Position numbers and translations under genes: made by a program. Below, piece by piece: positions 1 through 9,106 of a stretch of 64,000 nucleotides of DNA (position 1 is the stretch's first letter; every line of letters begins with the position of its first letter). The notes under the pieces were generated by a model that was not told the origin of the DNA, ran no database searches, and saw only the letters and a program-made list of their open reading frames with translations. The stretch comes from Linum tenue (lineage: Eukaryota; Streptophyta; Magnoliopsida; Malpighiales; Linaceae): assembly GCA_946122785.1 (NCBI GenBank), contig CAMGYJ010000009.1:9516937-9580936 (forward strand). Reading direction: 5' to 3'.

Positions 1-1322
1 GGAATTGAGATGGAATTTGCAAATAAATTCCACAAGTATTTACTAATTATAATAAAATGACATGATTATCCTTATTTATTAACGAAATTACTTCTACATA
101 TATTATTTGGCGCCAATTGATGCAGTATGAGAAACGTCACCAAGAATTTGATTGCAATGCTAGCATATGCTAGTTATTTTATATTTTTGCTTCGATTGTA
201 TCAATACTTTGAGAAGACACAACTAGATTGTAGGGTTCATCGATGAAATATTAGAAAAGAACTAATTAATAGAATAGAAACACAAAAGAACACTTTTGAT
301 ACTCTACGTATGGGACCAAAGACGTTTTATAGAAGATGAATTTTCAATGAATATTGTTTTTTTCAAAAAGTAATAAGGGTATAGTTGGAGAAAATTTTAA
401 TTGAATTCAATTCTAAACATATACCAAACATTCAATTAATTTATTTCTAAAGATTGAATATACTATCATGCTAGCAGAGTGATTTAGGAGTAGTTACTTA
501 AGTCATTTATATGTGTTATTTAGTATTAAATGACTTGTTTGCTACAGAAAAAGTATGAGTATTTTCCTTCATACCAACGTCTCAAATAATTCTATTGACT
601 AATTTCCAAATGACTTATTATTTAACCAAAAATTGCTAACTATATCCTTCGCTCTTTTTTGAAACCTCACGTCTATCCTTCTCTTCTTATTAATTCTTTT
701 TCATATAATTGCTTCATCTCCTACCGGAACTAATTTTTTCTTTTCCTCAAATTTCACAAGCGACAAAGAGAATCATCCATCTTGTCGTCTACATCAAGTT
801 CTCTTCACTCCAATTTTTGAGTCACCGGAGCCGCGGCCTTCAAGAACGAGTCACAACTCTACCCAAGCATTAGAGCTCTCTTCTGCGTCGTTAGCAACTG
901 ACGCACACAAACCCATAGGGATGATTCTTTGTAATTAACTTGAAATTGAGACTTCTAAAGTCGTTAACATAAAATATTAACATAAAATATCATTTAAAAT
1001 TACAAAGTAGTATTATACATTACTGGTATCCAAATAATATATTTTGTTGTTTGTAAAATAATTTTGTATATGTGGATACAAATGTCTCTTTAATAATAAT
1101 TCATAAACAAACAATACATTTACGAATACGGTATTCTCAAAAAAAAAAATTTTGCTTTTCATATTCTCAAATATTTCTATTTCAACAAATGACTCAATTT
1201 ATAAACGAGTCATATAAACGATCCTTGTGTTTCGGTCCTAATAACAAAGACCATTCTCCCCTTCTCATATACTCGCAGATGCATGTTAATAAGAAGATTC
1301 ATGTATATACGAAACTCAATTA
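1..1322. other. AT-rich intergenic stretch without a recognisable gene
   Basis: No convincing coding frame is present on either strand; the only open frame of any size (1072-1323) starts at GTG and is low complexity. Around 650-850 the plus strand is pyrimidine-rich and resembles a plant 5' leader, but no coding sequence follows it. I see no terminal repeats that would define an element. Confidence 0.5.
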
Positions 1323-1327
1323 GGGTT
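1323..1327. repeat. 5-bp target-site duplication GGGTT, left copy
   Basis: GGGTT directly precedes the TG start of the 5' LTR and is repeated exactly at 8811-8815, directly after the CA end of the 3' LTR. Five-base duplications are what Ty3/gypsy and Ty1/copia integrases leave. The match fixes both ends of the element and shows it inserted as one unit. Confidence 0.95.
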
Positions 1328-1845
1328 TGTTGGGCTTATGACTCGGGTATGATCGCGCGAAGAAGGAGACGAGGCCCGCGCGAAACCAACATCCCCAAGC
1401 ACGCCCAAGCCCCTGCGCGCTGTCAAATACGTCAAGCGCAAATGACGACGTCTCAAAGTAGAGAGTCAACCAGACCAAGAAACCAGGGGTAAGGCGATCC
1501 TGCGGTTCCCGAGGAGCAGTCACATCACAGTCCTAGATAAAGTCCCCCATGCCCTAGGCAGCAACCTATATCCTCTAGCATGTCAGAGGTCATGTCACCT
1601 TACCCCCATGTAACCCACCCACCACCATTTAGTCTATAAATAGGGCATTTACTACGGTGGGTGGGGGGATCGCATTTTCTAGACTCTATCTCTACAGTCA
1701 TCAACTTCTCTCTCTAAGACTCTGTTCTCCCAACCTTGTTCTTCCCTACCTTCTTTCCTCATTCTGTAATCGATTCCTATTGCTTACTCTCCTTGACCCT
1801 CTTTCTCCCACGAACCTCACTCCTACACTCAGTTAGGTTCAAACA
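1328..1845 (+). repeat. 5' LTR (518 bp)
   Basis: It starts TGTTGGGC and ends TTCAAACA. It aligns along its whole length with 8324-8810 and has an extra 31 bases at about 1552-1582 that the 3' copy lacks. It contains the TATA box that should drive genomic RNA synthesis. Confidence 0.95.
1635..1642 (+). promoter_or_regulatory. TATA box in the 5' LTR
   Basis: TATAAATA lies about 200 bases upstream of the LTR end, followed by a CT-rich stretch typical of plant transcription start regions. The same box is kept in the 3' LTR at 8600-8607. It is the likely core promoter of the element. Confidence 0.7.
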
Positions 1846-1847
1846 GT

Positions 1848-1865
1848 TGGCGCCCACCGTGGGGC
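1848..1865 (+). other. Primer-binding site
   Basis: TGGCGCCCACCGTGGGGC starts two bases after the 5' LTR. Its first eight bases fit the 3' end of tRNAs ending in GGCGCCA (tRNA-Asp type), the type used by Tat/Athila elements. The exact tRNA is an inference. Confidence 0.75.
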
Positions 1866-1894
1866 TGAGTAGAAAACCAAAAGGAAACCGACCA

Positions 1895-3112
1895 ATGACA
1901 GAGCATAATTCCAACGCGCCTGACGAAGCAACACCCATCAAAGCAATGACCAACCCCAGGATGTTCGCGGAAACCAGCAACCTAAACGCGGTGCTCCTCG
2001 AAGAAGAGGAACCCGAGCTCACAGCCAAGGAAATGAGGCAACTGATGTTCCAACGCGAGCTGACGAAGCAACACCCATCAAAGCAATGACCAACCCCAAG
2101 ATGTTCGCGGAAACCAGCAACCTAAACGCGGTGCTCCTCGAAGAGGAACCCGAGCTCCAACGCGCCTGACGAAGCAACACCCATCAAAGCAATGACCAAC
2201 CCCAGGATGTTCGCGGAAACCAGCAACCTAAACGCGGTGCTCCTCGAAGAAGAGGAACCCGAGCTCACAGCCAAGGAAATGAGGCAACTGATGGCGAAGC
2301 AAAACAGCGTCATAGCCGACATGCAGAAACAAATGAGCCAAGTCATAGCGCTCATGGCAAGCAGAGAGGCCGTGACGACAGTGGACGCGACGGCAGTCAC
2401 GCCTCAACAAGCCCCGGGAGAAGCGGCGGGGACCGCCCCACCACCACAACCAGCGCCAGCAGAATTCCACGCGTGCGAAACGCAGCAAATCGAGCCGCCA
2501 GACAGGGCGGACCTCAGCTTCCTGGAGCAACACTTGTCTCCGCAATACCTACCCAATCCACCCAGAAAGGCCCTCCACCAACCGTTGAGCGCAGAAATCA
2601 TGGCGGAGCACCTGAGCGGAACGCCACCCGCGCTCCCAACATATAACGGGACGACTGATCCTGAAGACCATGTGAGCACCTTCTGCCTGCGGATGCAACT
2701 CCAAACCAACTCCAACGCGGCACTATGCCGCACCTTCCCATCAACATTCTCCGGAATATGCCTCGATTGGTATAACAGGCTCCCGAACGGGATCATCCGC
2801 TCATTTGAGGAGTTCATACTCCTGTTCACGACGAAGTTTGCGTCCCAAAAAAGTAGGCCTCTCCACCTCAAGGCGCTGATAGACATCAGGCAAAAGGATG
2901 GGGAAAGTCTGCGAGCATTTTACGCCAGATGGTCCAGGGTGGCGATGGCAGTGCACGACCTTACCCCCGAAACCGCCGCCCATCACCTTATGGAAGCCAC
3001 CACCAACATGGAGCTCAAGCGGGCGCTAACAAAAAGGCCCGTAACACTATCGACAGAGCTGGAGATGAAGATCGAGAAGGCAACATGCACGCCGACGCGT
3101 TATCCAAGCTAG
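1895..3112 (+). pseudogene. Gag of the Tat-type element, with duplicated start and truncated C-terminus
   Basis: Gag packages the element's RNA in virus-like particles. The family's first ATG is probably 1895, but its frame stops at 2089 because the start of gag has been partly duplicated. The uninterrupted frame begins at the in-frame ATG 2192 and runs to 3112 (306 codons). A glutamine/methionine-rich N-terminal part is followed by a proline-rich linker. A retrotransposon gag domain lies at about residues 145-270, with the hallmark tryptophans in CLDWYNRLP and FYARWSRVA. There is no CCHC zinc knuckle: the frame runs into the deletion near 3040-3075, where it meets RNase H sequence in another frame. 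Gag alone could still assemble, but the nucleocapsid part is lost. Confidence 0.85.
1913..2290 (+). repeat. Partial tandem triplication of the gag start
   Basis: The segment beginning CAACGCG and running through the codons for MTNPRMFAETSNLNAVLLEE occurs three times, from about 1913, 2049 and 2158. The middle copy is shorter and lacks one GAA codon pair. The copies are nearly identical, so the duplication is recent. It breaks the frame from ATG 1895 and makes ATG 2192 the usable start. Confidence 0.85.
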
Positions 3113-3294
3113 CGACTGCTACTGACTTCGAGTCCACGCGCCTCATGTCTGTCCAAAAAGAGGAGGAGGAAAGTCGCCCAGAGGTAGCAATTAACACAAC
3201 TCAGCTCACGTCCGACGAGGACTTGAGGCACCCAATCTTGAAATATTTACAAGACGGCGCAGTGCAGAAGACGCTAAGGAGGCATGGACCCTAA
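3070..3294 (+). pseudogene. Tail of RNase H and start of the integrase spacer, pol remnant
   Basis: In the frame of 2929-3294 the peptide HADALSKLATATDFE appears. It corresponds to the conserved end of RNase H in plant Ty3/gypsy polyproteins, where an ADALAKLA-like string closes the domain. Everything upstream in pol (protease, reverse transcriptase and the RNase H catalytic residues) is missing. The frame ends at 3294, but the integrase frame is already open from about 3267, so a small indel near 3262-3267 separates this tail from integrase. Confidence 0.75.
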
Positions 3295-4457
3295 GGCCAA
3301 AAGCGGCCCAATGTACACTCATCGAAGGAGAGCTGTATCGACGGTCATACTCGGGCGTCTATCTCAAATGCATCGGGCAAGAAGAGGCGCGCGACTTAGT
3401 GCGCGACCTGCACGAGGGGCTGTGTGCAATGCACGCTGGGCCACGCAGCATGGAGCTTACCATATTGCTGCATGGATACTATTGGCCACGAATAAAGAAG
3501 GACACGAAGAGATACGCAGACCAGTGCCACAAATGCCAAATTAACGCGCGACAGCATCACTTACCGTCCACCGAGCTTCAAGGCAACCTGAGCCCATGGC
3601 CCTTCGCGCAATGGGGAGTGGATCTCTTGGGTCCCTTCCCAACGGCAAAAGGAAAGCGCAAATACATTATCGTGGCAGTAGACTGCTTCACCAAATGGAT
3701 CGAAGCTGAAGCACTAGCCTCGATAACGGCGCAACAGGTGACGCGCTTCCTGAAGAACAACATCATGTCCCGCTTTAGAGTCCCGAACGCGCTCATCTTC
3801 GATCATGGGAAGCAGTTCGACTGCGCAGAAGTGATAGATTTCTGCGACCAAGTAGGAACCATCGCAAGGTTTGCATCGGTAGCTTATCCTCAAGCCAACG
3901 GCCAAGCAGAATCTGCCAACAAAGCAATCCTGCACGGCTTGCACACCCACTTGAATGATGCCAAAGGTAATTGGGCTGACGAGCTCAACACAGTGCTATG
4001 GGCGCACCGCACCACGTACAAAGTGGCAACGGGCAAAACCCCTTTCGCCCTTACATACGGCACCGACGCGGTAATCCTCATAGAGACAACAACCTCGACC
4101 TATCGAATCACGAGATACAACGAAGAAACCAACGATGATGCGCGCTTGCTGGACCTAGAGTTGTTACAGGAAAGGCGCGAGTTGGCAGCCATCAAGCTGG
4201 CCGCAGTGAAAGAGCAGGTAGCCAAGTACCACAACGCGAAGCTGGTTCCACATAAGTTGATCCTCGGAGACCAAGTGCTACGGTGGAACTTCCGCCCCGA
4301 CTCCAAACACGGGAAGCTCGCCTCAGTGTGGGAGGGCCCATACCTAATCCGCGAAGTGGTCGGTGCCAACACCTTCAAACTCAGCGAGTTGGGGGGCAAC
4401 AAGATACTAAGAACGTGGAACGCGCAAAATCTCAGGAAGTATCACCAGACAACTTAA
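3267..4457 (+). CDS. Integrase of the Tat-type retrotransposon, all key residues kept
   Basis: Integrase inserts the cDNA into the genome. The frame is open from about 3267; the first ATG in it is 3399. Counting from that ATG: the N-terminal zinc-binding residues are H5 and H12 with C43 and C46, so the HHCC motif is complete. The catalytic residues are D75 (in GVDLLGPF), D135 (in IFDHGKQF) and E171 (in NGQAESAN), giving the canonical D-X59-D-X35-E spacing. The WAHRTT motif follows at about 195. The C-terminal part ends with the WEGPYLI and NAQNLRKY strings typical of Ty3/gypsy integrases. No stop or frameshift interrupts 352 codons. In a normal element this domain is cut from a longer polyprotein; here no upstream Gag-Pol frame leads into it, so whether it is made is uncertain. 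Confidence 0.9.
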   Translation, partial: EDAKEAWTLRPKAAQCTLIEGELYRRSYSGVYLKCIGQEEARDLVRDLHEGLCAMHAGPRSMELTILLHGYYWPRIKKDTKRYADQCHKCQINARQHHLPSTELQGNLSPWPFAQWGVDLLGPFPTAKGKRKYIIVAVDCFTKWIEAEALASITAQQVTRFLKNNIMSRFRVPNALIFDHGKQFDCAEVIDFCDQVGTIARFASVAYPQANGQAESANKAILHGLHTHLNDAKGNWADELNTVLWAHRTTYKVATGKTPFALTYGTDAVILIETTTSTYRITRYNEETNDDARLLDLELLQERRELAAIKLAAVKEQVAKYHNAKLVPHKLILGDQVLRWNFRPDSKHGKLASVWEGPYLIREVVGANTFKLSELGGNKILRTWNAQNLRKYHQTT

Positions 4458-4513
4458 TATGTATCTTACTCGCTATGGCGCTTTGTCGCAAAGGAATGAA
4501 AAATACTCAGATC

Positions 4514-4822
4514 GCAAGAACAAAAATTAGCAATAGTCAAGCACTATTCGCGCACACTCGGTTTGCAAGAACAAAAATTAGCAATAGTCACGCACTATTC
4601 GCGCCCACTCAGTTCACAAGAACAAAAATTAGCAATAGTCATGCCCTATTCGCGCCCACCCAGTTCGCAAGAACAAAAATTAGCAATAGTCATGCACTAT
4701 TCGCGCCCACTCAGTTCGCAAGAACAAAAATTAGCAATAGTCATGCACTATTCGCGCCCACTCAGTTCGTAAGAACAAGATAAATTAGCGATAGTCACGC
4801 ACTATTCGCGCCCACTAAATTC
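4514..4822 (+). repeat. 51-bp tandem repeat array after integrase
   Basis: A unit beginning GCAAGAACAAAAATTAGC recurs at an exact 51-base step starting at 4514, 4565, 4616, 4667, 4718 and 4769, followed by one more diverged unit offset by 3 bases. Because 51 is a multiple of three, a plus-strand frame reads through it as a 17-residue repeat, but this frame lies downstream of the integrase stop and is unlikely to be a protein. Variable tandem arrays between pol and the 3' LTR are common in Tat-type elements. Confidence 0.9.
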
Positions 4823-4993
4823 GCCAGAGCAAACAAGATCAAAAAGTAGGCAAGTGCTCGAAGGAATAATAGAACGTAAACGTTTTGGATTCAACCAGCA
4901 GGAGCAGTGTTCACAAATAAAAAAAAAAGAAAAAAGATAAAGCAACAAGGTTCATAAAAAGATAAAGCAACAAGGTTCACAATCTAAGCGCCA

Positions 4994-7498
4994 CTACACT
5001 TGACCCGGCTCAGCACTTTCCGCATTAGATTGCGCCGCATCAGTATGGGACTGCGCTACATTAGCCTGATCACCATCACCCCCCGTGCCTCCAGCACCTT
5101 CTTCATCTGCGTCTTCCTCATCCGCGCCTTCTTCTTCCTCATCATCTTCCGGCTCCGAATCGGACAAAGACTTCTTCTGGCCAATCCACATTTTAACGTG
5201 CTCAACCATCGCGCGAGTATCCCAGTTGACTCCAGGGTTCTCTGGACGCACCTTTTTGCCAACCGCGATCACAACTTTCGTCATGGCATCCGCCAAAATC
5301 TTCCCAAAAGGTGGGGACGATTTGTACTGACGGACAGCCACGACCTGGGCTGCGCGAACAACCCCAGCCTTAGCCACATTGTGGAGTTGGACCAGATCAT
5401 CCTTCTCCTTCTGAAAGTCCTCGCGGGCCTGCCTCAGCTTCTCCGCGTGATCATCCTCCAACTTCTTGTTCTCCTCCGCGAACTGGGCTTGCAGCTGCTC
5501 CCTAATCGCGTCACGCTCCTCAGTTCGGACCCGCTCCTCCGCAGCCTCCACTGCGCTCTCCAGCCTGCTCTGCCACACGCCGAGCTGCGTCAGGGCTTCG
5601 TTGGCTTTGTTGGTGGCCACTTCCGCGCGACTCTCCGCGCCGGCGAGCCTGCCTTCCAGTTGCACGATCCTTGACTCCTCCACCTTCAGTTTTGCGCGGT
5701 TGGAGGCACGCTCCTGCTGAGCCCGGAAAGTCGCCAACAAAACCTGTATTGGCAACGCTATGCAACTTAACAAAATTCCTCACAAAACAAAGGAAACGCT
5801 ACATGCCAAATAAAATTACTCTTACAACCTAGTGGACTTGAGCCAGGTCTACAAGCGGGTCCGACTTCTCCAGCCGTGGCGGAACGCTAAGCACGGGGCC
5901 TACTGCCCGCAGAGCAGCCTGAGCGGTTTGACTGTTACACGCCGTGCTAGTGTGAAGTTTCACATCATGGTAGTAGTTGATGGCGGTGGCTCCGCTAAAC
6001 CCGGCCATCTCCGGGAGCTTCTTTTGCACGGTAGCTCCAGACGAGCCGGCTGCCACCACTCTTTCAGGCCGAGGGGAGTTACCCCTCCGCGCTTCTAGAT
6101 CGACAATCGCCAGCGGCTGTTGTCGTTCCTCCTGCACGGGAGCCTCTCGCTCTTGAGGCTCGGAAACCCGCACTGCCTTCTTCAGGTTTTCAGCAGCCAC
6201 CGACCTCTCCGTCTCCTTCCTCTTCACGCTGCTTGCGGGCGCATCACTGGGCTGGACTCGCTCCTTCTTCCGGGTGCTGGTGGTTGGCGCGTTGCTACTC
6301 TGCGCGCCCTCCCTCTTCCTCTTCTTCTCCTTGTGCGAAGGTCGAGGAACCTTAACGACGTCGTCCACCAACATCATACTCACAAGGTTCGAGAAGTCAA
6401 CACCTGCACCAAAATATCGTAAGAAAGCGGTTAAATATGACAGAATGCAAAGGGAAAGAAACATAACTAACCATCGGCAAAGAGCTCCTCCAAACAGGCC
6501 TCGCGAACACCGGCCAAATATAAATTTATCTTTTGAGGCATGCACGCCTCATATTCTTTGTCAAGCCCGTCATACGCGCCCAGGTCCGACTCGTATCCGA
6601 GCGTGCCACCCTTCTTCCACACGGTAGGCTCATCCACATGCTCACTCGCCCACTCCCCCGGCGTCGGCTTAACATAGAAGAAGCGCTCAAACCACGTCTT
6701 CTTCAGCTTGGGAGACCCATACACGAATCTGTCAGGCCTCTTGTCGCGCCGCTTTATTGACAGGCAGTCGCTTTTTCTTGTGGGCTCCTTGATTTTGTAA
6801 ATCTTGTGAAACAGCCCATAAGTAGGCTGGATATTAAGCCTCTTACAGACGAGGCGGAGGCAGGAAGCGTGCATGATGACAGATGGAGAGAGGCGTCCAA
6901 CCGAGCAGTTGAGCCGCCTGTACAAGGCGCACAACAGAGGGTCGATGGGAAACTTAAAGCCTATCACCCAGTACTCGTTGTATTCCCCAAACCACCCTGG
7001 GGGGCAGTTACCAACCATACTCCGCTGGGAAGGTACTGCGTATTCCCAGTGGGGGGGCAAACCCAAACCGCGCATGATCTCCTCCACGTCATCGCGCGAA
7101 TAGATGGATGCGTGATCAGGCCCCCGCAACAGGTTGTCGTGCGGCGCTGGCTGGTCGCCCCACATCTCCGCCCAATCAAGGACTGTGTAGACCGCGCCTA
7201 CACCGCGAGGGCCAAGGCGTCTCATCGCCTCGGTTATGCGCGTCACACGGGCGGGCTCCGACTGAGTCTCGGAGTCTTCACGCGCGCCAGCTTCCGCAGC
7301 CCCCACATCATCCACGACCCCAGACCCACCGGCACGGTCGCGGCGGATTATCAACACGCCTCGCGGCCGCGTGCTCATTTGTCCACTCCCGGACACTACA
7401 TCGTCCACGTTGGGATCCGAATCGACACCATCCGACGACGCCGCCGGAACCCCGCCGTCATCAGCCCCACCGTCGTTTCCGCCGCCGGAATTGGCCAA
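4994..7498 (-). CDS. Antisense three-exon gene of the Tat-type element (putative gypsy-type transposon protein family)
   Basis: Minus-strand exons 7498-6472, 6403-5838 and 5743-4994 join in frame to about 780 codons. Intron 1 (6471-6404, 68 bp) has GTTAGT and GGTGCAG borders; intron 2 (5837-5744, 94 bp) has GT and AATACAG borders. Exon 1 carries a disordered acidic N-terminus, then a domain like the putative gypsy-type transposon family (Transposase_28), recognisable from GFKFPIDPLLCALYRRL and KKTWFERFFYV. Exon 2 is charged and lysine-rich. Exon 3 is a long Glu/Ala/Arg coiled coil followed by a very acidic tail. Its role is unknown; genes at this position and orientation are known in Tat elements. 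The exact start is uncertain: codon 7498 is TTG and an in-frame TAG lies just upstream, so a 5' exon or a nonsense change is possible. Remarkably free of internal stops for a defective element. Confidence 0.8.
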
Positions 7499-7745
7499 AT
7501 TCAGCTACGGATCAGAAGAAACATTCGAAAGAGGGGAAAGATTACCTTCTTCGTCTTGTACGACCTTGATCTCGTCGATGTTGGTATTGGTGTTGTCCAC
7601 AATGGCACTTCGAAGTGTAAGTAACAACGACGGAAGAAACAAGGTTGTAGAAGAAGGAGAGAAATCTCAACGATTAAACAGAATAAGAGGGAAGAAGCAG
7701 AATTCGGGGAAAGCAGAATGAATCCCACCCCCAACAATAGGCCAG

Positions 7746-7753
7746 TACTTATA
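7746..7753 (-). promoter_or_regulatory. Candidate TATA box of the antisense gene
   Basis: On the minus strand TATAAGTA occurs about 250 bases upstream of the antisense coding region, and the leader between them is CT-rich. The position fits an internal promoter, independent of the LTR. Confidence 0.4.
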
Positions 7754-7978
7754 GTTGTTGGAGATAAGTCGAAAGGTTAAAGTTGCCTCGAAAACCGCAA
7801 CCGTCAGACGTTTCAAATTTCAAAAACCGCCCGCCCAAGTAGACAAATCAAGGGACGACACATGGACACCTATCGGATGTAGCTAGTAGCCGCTGACGTA
7901 ACAAGTTCCGCACAACGCCTGGGGGGCATGACACACCCGCGAAGAAAGAAAAAAGCTCGCAGAAATCAAATCTCAAAA

Positions 7979-8230
7979 CCGAGAGTCGCGCGCAACCATC
8001 CAACAAACTTAATTCCGCGCAAACCGCCAAGGAAAATCTCACGAAGATCACGCACACACGGATCGAGAAATAAAATCACGATCCCGAGAGCCGCACGCGA
8101 CCGTCCAACAAACGTAATGCCCAAACAGCGCGCGCGACCTACCAAGAAATCTCCTGAAATCGCGCACACGCGAGATGAAAAGGCGCACCCTGGAGAGCAG
8201 TCGCAATCCCGGACGGCACGCCCAACCATT
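7979..8230 (+). repeat. Degenerate ~105-bp tandem units before the 3' LTR
   Basis: CCGAGAGTCGCGCGCAACCA near 7979 recurs as CCGAGAGCCGCACGCGACCG about 105 bases later, and a third, shorter match ends the stretch near 8230. The units are GC-rich and diverged. Confidence 0.6.
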
Positions 8231-8307
8231 TGAGAAAGCCCCGCGGAGGCCGCACAGACCCTAGTCAACTTCCAGGGAGCCAAACAGGTGGCATTCGCAG
8301 AATACCC

Positions 8308-8323
8308 CCTGGTGGGGGGCAAT
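8308..8323 (+). other. Polypurine tract
   Basis: CTGGTGGGGGGCAAT directly precedes the TG of the 3' LTR and is the expected plus-strand primer for cDNA synthesis. Confidence 0.8.
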
Positions 8324-8810
8324 TGTTGGGCATATGACTCGGGTCTGATCGCGCGAAGAAGGAGACGAGGCCCGCGCGAAACCAACATCCCCAAGCGCGC
8401 CCAAGCCGCTGGGCGCTGTCAAAGACGTCAAGCGCAAATGACGACGTCTCAAAGTAGAGAGTCAACCAGACCAGGAAACCAGGGGAAAGGCGATCCTGCG
8501 GTTCCCGAGGAGCAGTCACATCACAGTCCTAGATAAAGTCCCCCATGCCAGAGGTCATGTCACCTTACCCCCATGTAACCCACCCACCACCATTTAGCCT
8601 ATAAATAGGGCATTTACTACGGTGGGTGGGGGGATCGCATTTTCTAGACTCTATCTCTACAATCATCAACTTCTCTCTCTAAGACTCTGTTCTCCCAACC
8701 TTGTTCTTCCCTACCTTCTTTCCTCATTCTGTAATCGATTCCTATTGCTTACTCTCCTTGGCCCTCTTTCTCCTACGAACCTCACTCCTACACTCAGTTA
8801 GGTTCAAACA
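8324..8810 (+). repeat. 3' LTR (487 bp)
   Basis: It starts TGTTGGGC and ends TTCAAACA, aligning with 1328-1845 except for about 12 substitutions and the missing 31 bases. It is followed at once by the second GGGTT duplication (8811-8815). Confidence 0.95.
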
Positions 8811-8815
8811 GGGTT

Positions 8816-9100
8816 TTCTCTTGGATCCAACGTATGCGAGTTTCTTAACGCGGCATTTTATGGTCATTATTATCTTTTAATTTCATAACAATTATTGAAG
8901 GAATGATTAATTGTTCAACATGGACTATCCATCACGTAGTGTTACATAATTAACCTTTTTTCCGTAGTAATTTACATAAATTAACAGAGACAGCCGACAC
9001 AGATATTCCCTCTCTTGTTAATCTCATAATAAAAAGAAAAAAAAGGGAAATAGCGGTGATTGCTAAAGTTGATTAATAAACTTTAATTTTGTTAGAAAGC
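8816..9100. other. Short intergenic stretch, nothing recognised
   Basis: AT-rich sequence between the retrotransposon and the next repeat region; no open frame or repeat structure was seen. Confidence 0.4.
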
Positions 9101-9106
9101 AGGCTT

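Larger units (their letters stand above)
1328..8810 (+). mobile_element. Complete LTR retrotransposon, Ty3/gypsy Tat-type, with an internal pol deletion
   Basis: The element is bounded by GGGTT duplications and by LTRs that begin TGTTGGGC and end TTCAAACA. In order it holds a primer-binding site, gag with a rearranged start, the last part of RNase H, integrase, a 51-bp tandem array, an antisense multi-exon gene, a polypurine tract and the 3' LTR. Gag followed by pol followed by an antisense gene before the 3' LTR is a layout known from Tat-clade elements such as Grande. Protease, reverse transcriptase and most of RNase H are absent, so this copy could move only if another element supplied them. 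By eye the LTRs differ at about 12 of 487 aligned bases plus one 31-bp indel, which suggests a fairly recent insertion. The element is visibly richer in GC than the flanking DNA. Confidence 0.93.

Noticed and set aside
4283..4783. 166-codon plus-strand frame after integrase
   Set aside because: It overlaps the integrase end in another frame and then reads through the 51-bp tandem array; the repeat length explains the open frame.
4994..7624. Several long plus-strand frames opposite the antisense gene
   Set aside because: They are shadow frames of the GC-rich antisense exons, rich in Arg/Pro/His, and lack domains.
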